Positions 45,907-54,575 of a DNA stretch of 64,000 nt are shown here, piece by piece. Location of the stretch: contig NZ_CAUPIY010000001.1 in assembly GCF_963511525.1 (NCBI RefSeq), positions 62,001-126,000 on the forward strand. The letters run 5' to 3'. The stretch is from Mobiluncus sp963511525. Lineage in GTDB: Bacteria > Actinomycetota > Actinomycetes > Actinomycetales > Actinomycetaceae. The notes under the pieces are model-generated. The model was not told the origin of the DNA. It did no database searches and saw nothing but the letters and a program-made list of their open reading frames with translations. The position numbers and the translations under genes were made by a program. How positions within the stretch are numbered: position 1 is the first letter of the stretch; every line of letters starts with the position of its first letter.

Positions 45907-47142
45907 TTATTTCTTGGGCAAGAGTTCAGAAATAGTTGTTTCAGCATCCTTAGCGGCTTTTTCAGGGCTCTTAGCTCCGGTTAAAGCTTCCTGGATGGAA
46001 AGCTGAACGGCTTCGGAAATCTTGTTGTAGTTCTCACCGTACGAGCGTGCATGCGTATCTTGCATTTGTTTTTCAAAGACTTGCATATTCGCATCGGTGG
46101 ATAGCTTCAACTTTCCGGATAAATCCGGGCGGGGTGAGAGCTGTCCTGAGATATCGCAGAATGTCTGAACGCCCTTCTGAGAGGCCATCCACTTCACGAA
46201 TTTCAGTGCTCCTTCCGGGTTCTTGGCACTCGCGAAAGCCACGATGTTTTCACCGCCCAGACCTGTCGCAACACGTTGTCCCTTCGGTAAAGGAGCTACG
46301 CCCCACTCAAAGTCAACGTCCTTTAGGTTGGAAATCTCCCACGGACCGTTGACCATCATTGCCACTTGTCCTGTCGTGAACTGGGTGCGGGCATCTTCCT
46401 GGGAATAGTTAGATACGGCCGAGGACATAGCGCCATCGTCAATCATCTTTTTGAGGAAGCTCAAGGCTTCGCCACCGTACTTAGCGTAATTGTCAATGTC
46501 GCCGCCGGCTTGCCAAACAAAGGGCAGTACTTGGAAAGTCCCTTGTTCATTCTTGACACCTGAAATCGCCAAGCCGGATTTTCCGCCGGTAGCAAGTTTC
46601 TTGGCTGTGGTGGCCAATTCCTCCCAAGTACTTGGCGGCTCCGTGATACCGGCTTGGGCAAACATAGTCTTGTTATAGAACAAAGCCAGGTTATTTGAGT
46701 TCATGGGAAGCCCAAACGTTTTGCCGTCCAGTTGCGTAGAGTTCCACGGTCCTTCGAAGTATTCGTCTTTCAGCGAAGACACTTCCGAGGTAATGTCTTG
46801 GAGCAGACCGAGGGCAGCAAAATTCTGGTTGTCTACGTTGTCGATAATGGCCACATCAGGCACTTCGCCACCTACACCGCCTTGGACGATAGATTTGGAT
46901 AAATCTCCAAAAGCAAATGAGGTGCGTTTAATCTTTAAATCAGGATTCTCAGATTCAAAGGCCTTGACGGCTGATTCCATTGCTTCATTGGAAACTCCTT
47001 GGCCCTCATAATCCCAGACTTCGATTTCCCCTGAGCTGCTGGCGGAGCCTCCTGCTGAGCTACAAGCAGTTAGGGCACCGCTCATCGCTACTAGAGCTGC
47101 GGCGGCCAAGGCAATAGCCCGCTTTCTCATACTGACTTCCAT
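45907..47142 (-). CDS. Sugar-binding lipoprotein of the ABC transporter
   Basis: 411 residues, extracellular solute-binding family 1. Signal peptide MRKRAIALAAAALVAMSGA followed by lipobox LTAC, so the mature protein is anchored on Cys near residue 27. IEVWDYEGQGVSNEAMESAVKAF and WQAGGDIDNYAKYGGEALSFLKKM are typical. AAGGAGAGGACT precedes the ATG. It sits 20 bases after alpha-xylosidase and 13 before the first permease. Ligand is probably an alpha-xyloside such as isoprimeverose or xylose itself, from context only. Confidence 0.9.
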   Translation of the reverse strand: MEVSMRKRAIALAAAALVAMSGALTACSSAGGSASSSGEIEVWDYEGQGVSNEAMESAVKAFESENPDLKIKRTSFAFGDLSKSIVQGGVGGEVPDVAIIDNVDNQNFAALGLLQDITSEVSSLKDEYFEGPWNSTQLDGKTFGLPMNSNNLALFYNKTMFAQAGITEPPSTWEELATTAKKLATGGKSGLAISGVKNEQGTFQVLPFVWQAGGDIDNYAKYGGEALSFLKKMIDDGAMSSAVSNYSQEDARTQFTTGQVAMMVNGPWEISNLKDVDFEWGVAPLPKGQRVATGLGGENIVAFASAKNPEGALKFVKWMASQKGVQTFCDISGQLSPRPDLSGKLKLSTDANMQVFEKQMQDTHARSYGENYNKISEAVQLSIQEALTGAKSPEKAAKDAETTISELLPKK

Positions 47143-47162
47143 AGTCCTCTCCTTCGTATTAG

Positions 47163-49517
47163 TTACTTGTTTGTTTCAATGAATTGATAAGATATAACAC
47201 GCTTGTTACCGACATCTGGCCCGGTTTGCGGCAGTATTCTTAGCCCGGAAACGACTTCTGGACAGAAAGACTCATCAGTTACCTGGCCACTGACTACCTG
47301 AACATCTTGGTTGGTGACAACACAAACGGACCAAGTTTTCTCTGATTCGCTGAGAATTTCAACTTCCGGACCCTGGCGGGAAATGCGGAACAACTCATCG
47401 TCATACTGGCCGGGCACTCTGAGCGTAGTTTCGCCCGGTGGCGGATTGAAAATGTAGAGGCAGACGCCCTCGTTCCAGTCGTAATCAGGTCGTTTCGAGT
47501 TAGCGCCTAGAGGCAGCACCGTGCCGTCTGGAATCATCACTGGAAGAGAATCCAGCTCGTGAGTTTCGATATGCCAGCCAAGCTGGTCTTTGCGGGTGCC
47601 ATCCAGAAAGTTAGTCCAACCCGCGGTCGGTAGGTAGTACTGAACAGTCCCTCCATCGGTAAACACCGGGGCAACTAAGATTTTGTCACCTAAATAGTAC
47701 TGGGTATCGACGTTTGCTGAACCTCTGTCTTCGGGATGTTCCAGTATCATGTGGCGTAACATCGGGGTCCCGGTTTGGCTCGCTTCTCGAGCGATTGTCA
47801 TCAGGTAAGGCATGAGGCGATTTTTCAAAGCGGTGAAACGCTGGGCAGTCTTGACTGCCGCATCCCCATAAATCCAAGGTACCCGGTAAGAGGACGAGCC
47901 GTGGAGCCGTGAGTGGGAAGATAACAAACCGAAAGGCAGCCATCGAATAAACACGTTCGGGTTGGGTTTTCCTTCGAATCCGCCCATGTCGTGGCTCCAA
48001 TACCCGTATCCGCTCAGTCCAAGCGACAGGCCGCCGCGGAGAGTCTCGCCCATAGACTCAAAAGTCGGTTCGCTATCTCCGCCCCAATGCACCGGGAATT
48101 GCTGGCCACCAGCGGTGCCAGATCGCGCAAACACGATGGCTTCCTCGTGCCCGCGAACCTCTTTGATGGCTTCAAAAACAGTCTGGTTGTAGAGGTGAGT
48201 GTAATAGTTGTGCATCCGTTCGGGATTAGCGCCGTTGTGCCAAACTACGTCCGTGGGGACACGTTCGCCGAAATCAGTTTTGAAACAGTCTACTCCTTGG
48301 TCAAGCAAAGTTTTCAGATGTTCTTTGTACCATTGCCTAGCGTCAGGATTGGTGAAGTCTACCCACGACATGCCGGACTGCCAATGATCCCACTGGCGCA
48401 CCGAGCCGTCGGCATTTTTCAAGAAATACCCTTTGTCTTTCCCCTCTTGCCAAATTTCACCCTGTTGACCAACGTAGGGGTTAATCCAGACACAAACTTT
48501 TATACCCCGTTCGTGCAGCCTACGCAGCATACCATGCGGGTCTGAGAATTTTTCCGGATCCCACGTGAAATCGCACCAGTGCGAGGGGCGCATCCAGTAG
48601 CAGTCGAAGTGCATCACCGAGAGGGGGATGCTAAGTTGCTCCATCTGATCGATGAAACTGTTGACTGTATCCTCTGAATAATCGGTGGTGAATGAGGTCG
48701 AGAGCCACAATCCGTAAGACCAGGAAGGAAGCTGGGGAGGACGACCGGTCAATTTCGTGTATCGGTTCAAGATTTCTTTGGGGGTAGGGCCGTAGATGAC
48801 GTAGTACTCCAAGAATTCCCCTGGAACTGAGAACTGAACGCGCGTGTTAACCTCTGACGCGACTTCAAAAGAAACTTTTTCAGGGTGATTTACAAAAATT
48901 CCATAACCGCGATTTGTCAGGTAAAACGGAACATTGATGTACGTTTGTTCGGAAGCGGTGCCCGCGTCTGCGTTCCACATATCCACAATCTGGCCGTTTT
49001 TCACTACCGGTCCGAAACGTTCACCGAGGCCATAAACGGATTCTCCGGGCTGTATTACCAGCTGTTCATGGAGGTATTTTTCGCCTGTCGGGGAAATCGC
49101 AATACCTTCGCACCGTAACTTTGACCGTGTAAGTTCGTGGTCAGGACTGGTGAAAACGAGGTTGTAATCGTCAGCGCCTGAAATTTCAGCCTGTAAATCA
49201 CCTGCTATTACCACAGCACGTAGGTGCTCTTTATCTGCTTGTACTTGCCCGAAAGCCTCAGTGTTAAGCGCAAAATGAGGTTCGGGTTCCAGATAACCGC
49301 GGTAGTGCTCGAGCCTAACTTTGATTATTCCGTCGGATACAGGTGTGAGGCTGATGGTCAACTGGGTCGAGTCGAGTTCGTCTCCGCGTTTATTCAATAT
49401 CTTGGTGGAAGCGACAGCTCTCACCGTTTCGTTTTTCACCTGTACGTCTACTATCTGGCGGGGGTGAAATACTTTCCATCCATCGCGATTCAACCAATAG
49501 CCGTCAGTAAACTTCAT
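47163..49517 (-). CDS. yicI: Alpha-xylosidase, GH31 (YicI-like)
   Basis: 784 residues, close to the usual length. It cuts alpha-linked xylose from the non-reducing end of xyloglucan oligosaccharides. The nucleophile aspartate is in DCFKTDFGERVP near residue 414; MHFDCYWMRPSHWCDFTWDPEKF and GYGYWSHDMGGFEG are GH31 subfamily landmarks, with the acid/base region around GDSEPTFESMGETLRGGLSLGL. No signal peptide, so it works inside on imported sugar. First gene of the leftward operon; a palindrome and promoter precede it at 49593-49628. Confidence 0.93.
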   Translation of the reverse strand: MKFTDGYWLNRDGWKVFHPRQIVDVQVKNETVRAVASTKILNKRGDELDSTQLTISLTPVSDGIIKVRLEHYRGYLEPEPHFALNTEAFGQVQADKEHLRAVVIAGDLQAEISGADDYNLVFTSPDHELTRSKLRCEGIAISPTGEKYLHEQLVIQPGESVYGLGERFGPVVKNGQIVDMWNADAGTASEQTYINVPFYLTNRGYGIFVNHPEKVSFEVASEVNTRVQFSVPGEFLEYYVIYGPTPKEILNRYTKLTGRPPQLPSWSYGLWLSTSFTTDYSEDTVNSFIDQMEQLSIPLSVMHFDCYWMRPSHWCDFTWDPEKFSDPHGMLRRLHERGIKVCVWINPYVGQQGEIWQEGKDKGYFLKNADGSVRQWDHWQSGMSWVDFTNPDARQWYKEHLKTLLDQGVDCFKTDFGERVPTDVVWHNGANPERMHNYYTHLYNQTVFEAIKEVRGHEEAIVFARSGTAGGQQFPVHWGGDSEPTFESMGETLRGGLSLGLSGYGYWSHDMGGFEGKPNPNVFIRWLPFGLLSSHSRLHGSSSYRVPWIYGDAAVKTAQRFTALKNRLMPYLMTIAREASQTGTPMLRHMILEHPEDRGSANVDTQYYLGDKILVAPVFTDGGTVQYYLPTAGWTNFLDGTRKDQLGWHIETHELDSLPVMIPDGTVLPLGANSKRPDYDWNEGVCLYIFNPPPGETTLRVPGQYDDELFRISRQGPEVEILSESEKTWSVCVVTNQDVQVVSGQVTDESFCPEVVSGLRILPQTGPDVGNKRVISYQFIETNK

Positions 49518-49592
49518 TGTCCCTCCCTCGAGGTTAGGTTATGCGTTGCCGGCTACTTCATTGGATGCCAGGCAATCAAACTCGTTGTTGCC

Positions 49593-49628
49593 AGATTACT
49601 CTACGCCAGCAATTAAGTCAAGACTTAA
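49593..49628 (-). promoter_or_regulatory. Promoter and operator of the alpha-xylosidase/transport operon
   Basis: On the minus strand, TTGACT (49621-49616), 17 bases and TAATCT (49598-49593). The -35 lies within a perfect inverted repeat, TTAAGTCAAGACTTAA (49613-49628, arms of seven bases). It shares AAGACT and the following AAACAAAATA with the xylA operator, supporting a common ROK repressor. Confidence 0.6.
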
Positions 49629-49762
49629 AACAAAATACTTTATTGGCACATTCTTGCGGAAAACATGTCCTGGTATGAGGGGGGCTAGATTTCATTGAGA
49701 TGAGCATTTGAATTGCTACCCTGCTGCTCCCGAACATTGCTAGTGGCAAGTACTAATACCGC

Positions 49763-49951
49763 TCGCGCCGCCAACGTGTTGGGTTCAGGGCGGACTACCG
49801 GGAAAAAGCTCGATGTGCTGCCCGTCGATCGTCTCTTGGTGACTACCGCGGCGCTGCTGGGCTATGCAGAAGGGGCGCACCAAGATTTAACCGATGACTG
49901 GATGCGCACCGCTCGCTTGGCACGCGGGGTCGTGGAACAAATCTTTTACGA
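49763..49951 (+). repeat. Right direct repeat: 3' end of glnE
   Basis: Second copy of the 189-base glnE end, offset 9858 bases from the left copy, five mismatches, no gaps. Homology starts and stops sharply: the bases before 49763 and after 49951 do not match glnE or its downstream region. Confidence 0.95.
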
Positions 49952-49955
49952 ATAA
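49763..49955 (+). pseudogene. glnE C-terminal fragment (63 codons plus stop)
   Basis: Keeps the reading frame of GlnE from RAANVLGSGRTTGKKLDV to the end and stops at TAA (TTT TAC GAA TAA), where the full gene ends TTT TAC GAT TAG. Changes to the copy in glnE are mostly silent, as expected if it came from a working glnE of a related strain. It has no start codon or ribosome site of its own in a sensible position and is not expected to make a protein. The gap 49518-50131 otherwise holds the leftward promoter and, before 50132, no clear promoter for the next gene. Confidence 0.9.
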
Positions 49956-50131
49956 CCCCTTGCCGACTCTCCGAAGAGAACTGAGCAACCGCTCACCTGC
50001 AAAATGCAACCACAAGTTGCGGAATATAGATTAGATTCAAGGTGGAGGTGCTGGAATGCAACTGGGGAATTTCTCACAATGATTTGAGGGTGCGATGGCA
50101 CTCGAAAGAATCTAAGTTAGGAGCATTAGAA

Positions 50132-51154
50132 ATGATAATGGCAGAGAAAATCATTCAGCTACGGAAGAAGAACGGTTGGTCACAGGAAGACTTAGCGGCC
50201 GAGTTAGGTGTCAGCAGGCAGGCGATTTCCAAGTGGGAAAGCGCCCAATCAATACCTGACATTACAAGAATTTTGGATATGAGCAAGATTTTCTCGGTGA
50301 GTACGGATTTCCTGGTCAAAGACGAACTGGAGATGTCCGATGCTACCACATCTGTTCAGGAACCCGCCGTCAGTGATGCCTCCCCCTCCTCGCCGCGCGT
50401 CGTTTCCATGGAAGAAGCGGTGGGTTTGCTGGACGTGAAAACACAAAGTTCCAAACTTGCCGCCTGGGGAACCGCGCTGTGCATTTTTGGGGCTGCCTTT
50501 CTGGTGCTGTTTACATTCCTCATTGATTTTCCGGGAGTGAGACTTTCGGAAAACTTAAGCTTAAGCATTGGTATGGTGGGAATGGTGATACTGGTAGGAA
50601 CCGGCGTGGCTGCGCTCACTGCCTATGGAATGCGAGTTAAACCATTCGAATACCTGGAAAAGGAACCCTTTGAAACGGCTTACGGGGTGGATGGCATGGC
50701 TAAACAACGCCGGGAAAAATTCCATCAAACCTATGTCACCAAACTGTTTGGCGGGGGATTACTGTGTATGGCAGCCGTTGTCATGGTGTTGCTCGGTTCA
50801 ATGTGGAGCGAAGATTCCTCTGGTAATACCACTACACTGGTCAGTTTGGTACCCGCAGGGGTCGCTGTTGCCGGCTTCGCCGTCTACCTGTTCATCAGTG
50901 CGTCCATTCCAATGAGAGCCTTGCGCCAGCTTTTACAAGAGGAATCAGTGGCGGCTCCGGACAAGCGCTCCGCTCGGATTATCGAGCCCATTTCCACAGC
51001 CTATTGGCTTATTGTGTTGGCGGTTTTCCTTGCCTACGGCTTCATCAGTAAAAACTGGGGCATGAGCTGGGTTATTTTCCCGGTAGCTTTGGCTATCTAT
51101 GGGGCGCTTGTGGCCATTCTGCACGCGATACTGGATAACAAATCCGCCAAATAG
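50132..51154 (+). CDS. XRE-family regulator with membrane domain
   Basis: 340 residues. An HTH domain (about 1-60, IIQLRKKNGWSQEDLAAELGVSRQAISKWESAQSIPDI) is followed by a short linker and about six membrane spans (AAWGTALCIFGAAFLVLFTFLI, LSIGMVGMVILVGTGVAAL, LFGGGLLCMAAVVMVLL, VSLVPAGVAVAGFAVYLF, YWLIVLAVFLAYGFI, VIFPVALAIYGALVAIL). This is a common layout in Gram-positive bacteria. The ATG at 50132 has AGGAG eight bases upstream; an ATG at 50138 is possible. Target genes are unknown. It is the first intact gene right of the island. Confidence 0.85.
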   Translation: MIMAEKIIQLRKKNGWSQEDLAAELGVSRQAISKWESAQSIPDITRILDMSKIFSVSTDFLVKDELEMSDATTSVQEPAVSDASPSSPRVVSMEEAVGLLDVKTQSSKLAAWGTALCIFGAAFLVLFTFLIDFPGVRLSENLSLSIGMVGMVILVGTGVAALTAYGMRVKPFEYLEKEPFETAYGVDGMAKQRREKFHQTYVTKLFGGGLLCMAAVVMVLLGSMWSEDSSGNTTTLVSLVPAGVAVAGFAVYLFISASIPMRALRQLLQEESVAAPDKRSARIIEPISTAYWLIVLAVFLAYGFISKNWGMSWVIFPVALAIYGALVAILHAILDNKSAK

Positions 51155-51207
51155 ACCCGGGGCGGCAAAACAAGCTAAGGTTGGGTGCGGGTGAGAAAGG
51201 AAAAACG

Positions 51208-51912
51208 TTGCGACTGGTATTGATTCGTCATGGGCAAACCGACTCGAACCTCTCGGGGGCTTTGGATACGGCCTGGCCGGGGCGTCCTTTGAACGCCAGG
51301 GGGCGCCAGCAGGCGGCGGCTTTGGTTGATAAATATCACAAGTTGGTGGGGGCGGCTCCGCAGCGTTTGGCCAGCTCATTCATCCTTCGGGCGCGCCAAA
51401 CCGCCGAACCGCTGGCTCAGAGCTTGGGCCTTCCCGTACAGGTGGATCCGGATTTGCGTGAAGTGAGAGCCGGGCTGCTGGAAATGTCCACGACCCAGCA
51501 GGACACCAGAGAATACCTCAATACTGCTATTGGCTGGGTGACCGGCGACCTGGACCGGCGGATGTCCGGAGCGGAAACCGGGGCGCAAACCTTGGCGCGT
51601 TTTGACCGGGGCATTGCGCGGCTGTGCGCCGGGCTGGAGGACGATCCGCAGGCCACCGTGGCTGCAGTCATTCACGGCGCGATTATGCGCGTGTGGGGCG
51701 CAAACCGCATCGAGGGACTGACCCTCGACCTGTTGGCGCAGTTTCCTTGCCAAAACTGCTCACTCACGATGGCCACCGGCAGCCCGACCGCCGGTTGGAA
51801 AGCTGAGCTGTGGTCGGATCGACGCCTGGAAGATTGGCCGGTGGTGCCCGGAGCTCAACCGCGTACCTCCAAAGAAGCCCGCGAACAGCTGGAATCCGTG
51901 CTGCTTAGCTGA
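51208..51912 (+). CDS. Histidine phosphatase family protein
   Basis: 234 residues from the TTG at 51208 (AAAGGAAAA upstream). LVLIRHGQTDSN is the RHG catalytic motif with the phosphorylated histidine; the second histidine is in VAAVIHGAIMRVW. The fold is shared by phosphoglycerate mutases and many small phosphatases, and the substrate cannot be told from sequence. It lies 53 bases after the XRE gene and may be in its operon. Confidence 0.85.
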   Translation: MRLVLIRHGQTDSNLSGALDTAWPGRPLNARGRQQAAALVDKYHKLVGAAPQRLASSFILRARQTAEPLAQSLGLPVQVDPDLREVRAGLLEMSTTQQDTREYLNTAIGWVTGDLDRRMSGAETGAQTLARFDRGIARLCAGLEDDPQATVAAVIHGAIMRVWGANRIEGLTLDLLAQFPCQNCSLTMATGSPTAGWKAELWSDRRLEDWPVVPGAQPRTSKEAREQLESVLLS

Positions 51913-51980
51913 GTTCACCCGCTCAGTATCAATGACGCGACACAGTCCCAGAAATCTGCAGAACAGAAAACTATAGAAAC

Positions 51981-52616
51981 GTGAACACCCTAACCAAGTT
52001 GATAATTATCCAGGCCGCCGTCCTGTTGTTGCAGATTATCCTGTACTTCGGCTCGGAGCGTTTTCAGCACGTGTTTCATAATCCTCAATGCCGCCTGGAT
52101 GAGCGCATTCCGCGCATTCCCGCTTTCGTCTATCCGTATGTGCTGTGGTTTCCGCTCATCGTGATATTCCCGGTTTGGCTCTACTATTTTTCACCAGAAA
52201 ACTGGGTGGCGCTCCAGATGGCGTGGATATTTTGCGTGGTCGTCTCGGTTGCAGCCTACCTCGCATTTCCCACGACTTTTCAACGTCAGGAGCTGGGGCA
52301 GGGTCCGACCGAGCGTCTGTTGGCACTGGTGTACAAGACCAGCTATCGCGGGGTCAATTGTGCCCCCAGCCTGCACTGTTCCACTTCGATGATGATTGCT
52401 TTCGCGGCCGTGGCGACCGGTCAAATGCCGTGGTGGCTACGCACGATTTTTGTGCTGATATCCGTGTCTATCGTCCTGGCTACCCAGTTCACCAAGCAGC
52501 ACGCGCTAGTGGATTTCCTGACAGCCATTCCAGTCGCAGCAGTGTCGCTGGCCATAGGCTTTGGCATGGCGGCAAATGGTGGAACCGAGCTGATTCAGGC
52601 GTGGTTTGGCCTATAG
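51981..52616 (+). CDS. PAP2-family membrane phosphatase
   Basis: 211 residues, GTG start. Five or six membrane spans. The PAP2 signature is present as CAPSLHCSTSMM (second motif) and TKQHALVDFLTA (third motif); the first KxxxxxxRP motif is not clear, the nearest candidate being TFQRQELGQGPTERLL. Such enzymes remove phosphate from lipid phosphates or make inositol phosphoceramide-type lipids. The last six bases overlap the end of the convergent ATPase gene. Confidence 0.8.
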   Translation: MNTLTKLIIIQAAVLLLQIILYFGSERFQHVFHNPQCRLDERIPRIPAFVYPYVLWFPLIVIFPVWLYYFSPENWVALQMAWIFCVVVSVAAYLAFPTTFQRQELGQGPTERLLALVYKTSYRGVNCAPSLHCSTSMMIAFAAVATGQMPWWLRTIFVLISVSIVLATQFTKQHALVDFLTAIPVAAVSLAIGFGMAANGGTELIQAWFGL

Positions 52617-53534
52617 CACCTTCGAGACAAACTCGCGGGTGCGGGCCTCGCGGGGATTATCCAAGACCTCGGCGGGACTGCCCATTTCCATGATTTGCCC
52701 CTCGTCCATGAAAGCCAAGGTGTGACCGACCTCGCGGGCGAAACCAATTTCGTGAGTCACCACCATCATGGTCATGCCGTCCCGAGCCAAATCTTTCATG
52801 ACCTGCAGCACTTCTCCGACCAGTTCAGGGTCGAGAGCGGAAGTCGGTTCGTCGAACAGCATCAGTTCAGGATCCATCGCCAAAGCGCGGGCAATCGCCA
52901 CTCGTTGCTGCTGGCCGCCAGATAGTTGGGAAGGGTAGTGCTCCATTCGGTCGCCCAAGCCGACCCGATCGAGCAGCTGCCGAGCCTGTTCGGTAGCTTC
53001 GTCCCGGGATTTTCGCAAAACGTGAACCGGGGCCTCCATGACATTTTCCAGGGCGGTTTTGTGGGGAAACAGGTTGAAGCGCTGGAATACCATGCCGATG
53101 CGTTCCCGTTGGGCGGACACGACTTTATCGGGCAGTTCGCGCAGTACCGTGTTGCGTTCCGTCAAAGCGCCGGTTTTCAGGTACCACGAGCGTCTCCGTC
53201 CCGGTAGGGGAGCCTTTTCCTCGGACATACCCAGCAGCTCCCCGTCCAGGTAGATCCGACCCGAAGTGATGGTTTCCAGCTGATTAATGCAGCGCAAAAC
53301 TGTTGATTTACCCGATCCGGAAGGTCCAATGAGAACGCAGACCTCGCCCTTGTGAATGTCCAAGTCAATGCCCTTCAAAACGTGCAGGGGACCGAAGTAC
53401 TTGTGGACATTGCGCAAAGACACCATGGTGTCCGCCACGTCTGCGGGAGCGGGCACCAGATCCCCCGGCTGTAAATCCGGGAAAGCGTCGACGATACCCT
53501 CGGGAATTGTAGTGTCCAGAGAACTGTTCGTCAT
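52611..53534 (-). CDS. Polar amino-acid ABC transporter ATPase
   Basis: 307 residues from the ATG at 53534; the long frame back to 53936 only shadows the permease. Walker A GPSGSGKSTVLRCIN, signature LSGGQQQRVAIARALAMDPELMLFDEPTSALDPE. An insert of about 35 residues (PLPGRRRSWYLKTGALTERN) sits between the first strand pair and MVFQRFNLFPHKTALENVM, as in some actinobacterial relatives. Starts 11 bases after the permease stop. Confidence 0.9.
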   Translation of the reverse strand: MTNSSLDTTIPEGIVDAFPDLQPGDLVPAPADVADTMVSLRNVHKYFGPLHVLKGIDLDIHKGEVCVLIGPSGSGKSTVLRCINQLETITSGRIYLDGELLGMSEEKAPLPGRRRSWYLKTGALTERNTVLRELPDKVVSAQRERIGMVFQRFNLFPHKTALENVMEAPVHVLRKSRDEATEQARQLLDRVGLGDRMEHYPSQLSGGQQQRVAIARALAMDPELMLFDEPTSALDPELVGEVLQVMKDLARDGMTMMVVTHEIGFAREVGHTLAFMDEGQIMEMGSPAEVLDNPREARTREFVSKVL

Positions 53535-53545
53535 CAAATCGTTAC

Positions 53546-54469
53546 TCAAGATTTCACATCCAATAGCGTCTTCGTCGTTGCGGCTGCGCTCAGAGTTTTG
53601 CTGCGCGTCGAGGTGGCGGCTTGTTGAGTGTTGAAGCCCTTGCCGAAATATTTCTCGAGGTAGTACTGGCCCACCATCAGGATTGAGGTAATGAGCAGAT
53701 ACCAAATGGCGGCGCAAATCATCATCGGCACCGGCATGAAAGTCAGGCGTCCCAGGTTTTGAGCCTGGAAGTTCAGCTCCAAGGTAAACGGCACCACCGA
53801 GACTAGGGAAGTCGTTTTCAGCATCGAGATTGTTTCGTTGCCGGTGGGCGGGACAATGACACGCATGGCTTGGGGAATGACGATGCGGCGCAATATCATG
53901 CCGCGTTTCATGCCGAGTGCGGTAGCCGCCTCCCACTGTCCGGGATTGACCGAGTTCAGTCCGGCGCGCACGATTTCAGCCAGGTAGGCGCCTTCGTTCA
54001 GGCCCAGTCCCAGCATGGCTGACCAGAACATGTTTAGCACGAGTTTCGTTTCCACCGCAAACAGTTGGGGCCCAAAAGGAATTCCCAAGATAATCATGGG
54101 GTACAGCGTCGGCAACAAGCCCCAAAAAATCAACTGGGTGTAAATCGGCGTGCCGCGGAAGAACCAGATATAGAACCAGGCAACGCCTTTCAGCACCGGG
54201 TTCGGAGACTGGCGCATGACCGCCATGGTAATAGCCAGGGTGACACCGATAGTCATTGCTCCCACCGTCAGCGCCAGGGTGAAACCGATACCTTTAATCA
54301 AGTTCGGATGCGTCAAGTATGCCCACACCATTTCCCAATGGTAGTTGGGGTTGGTGAAAAGGGAGTTGACCAGTCCTAGCACCACCAGCGCGACCACCGC
54401 CACGCTGACCCACCTGCCCAAACGGAACACCGGTCGGGGATGGTTGAATTTTAGGTCTTCTTCGCTCAT
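53546..54469 (-). CDS. Polar amino-acid ABC transporter permease
   Basis: 307 residues, HisMQ type. ATG at 54469 with GAAGGAAG six bases upstream; the frame extends to 54502 but the nearer ATG fits better. Membrane spans include WVSVAVVALVVLGLVNSLF and GIGFTLALTVGAMTIGVTLA, and the EAA-type loop is EIVRAGLNSVNPGQWEAATALGMKRGMILRRIVIPQA. A long 40-residue N-terminus precedes the first span. Only one permease gene is present, so it probably works as a homodimer. Confidence 0.9.
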   Translation of the reverse strand: MSEEDLKFNHPRPVFRLGRWVSVAVVALVVLGLVNSLFTNPNYHWEMVWAYLTHPNLIKGIGFTLALTVGAMTIGVTLAITMAVMRQSPNPVLKGVAWFYIWFFRGTPIYTQLIFWGLLPTLYPMIILGIPFGPQLFAVETKLVLNMFWSAMLGLGLNEGAYLAEIVRAGLNSVNPGQWEAATALGMKRGMILRRIVIPQAMRVIVPPTGNETISMLKTTSLVSVVPFTLELNFQAQNLGRLTFMPVPMMICAAIWYLLITSILMVGQYYLEKYFGKGFNTQQAATSTRSKTLSAAATTKTLLDVKS

Positions 54470-54575
54470 GCGTTTTCTTCCTTCGATTCGTTTACTTTGC
54501 ACAGTTTCGCCGATGCGGTTTTCACTCAGAAGCCCGGGGCAGAAAGTGAGACGTCAAAAGACTGCGGGCGCCGTG

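Larger units (their letters stand above)
39905..49951. mobile_element. Xylose/alpha-xyloside island bounded by glnE 3'-end repeats
   Basis: The stretch between two copies of the glnE end (9858 bases per period) holds only sugar-use genes: xylA, xylB, a ROK regulator, two permeases, a binding protein and alpha-xylosidase. Base content changes: 17 of 60 bases are G or C at 45421-45480, against 37 of 60 in glnE at 39541-39600. There is no integrase, transposase or plasmid gene in it. The best reading is an acquired island integrated at the glnE 3' end, either by single-crossover of a circle carrying a foreign glnE end or by a recombinase acting in trans. The direction and mechanism are inference. 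Confidence 0.75.
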
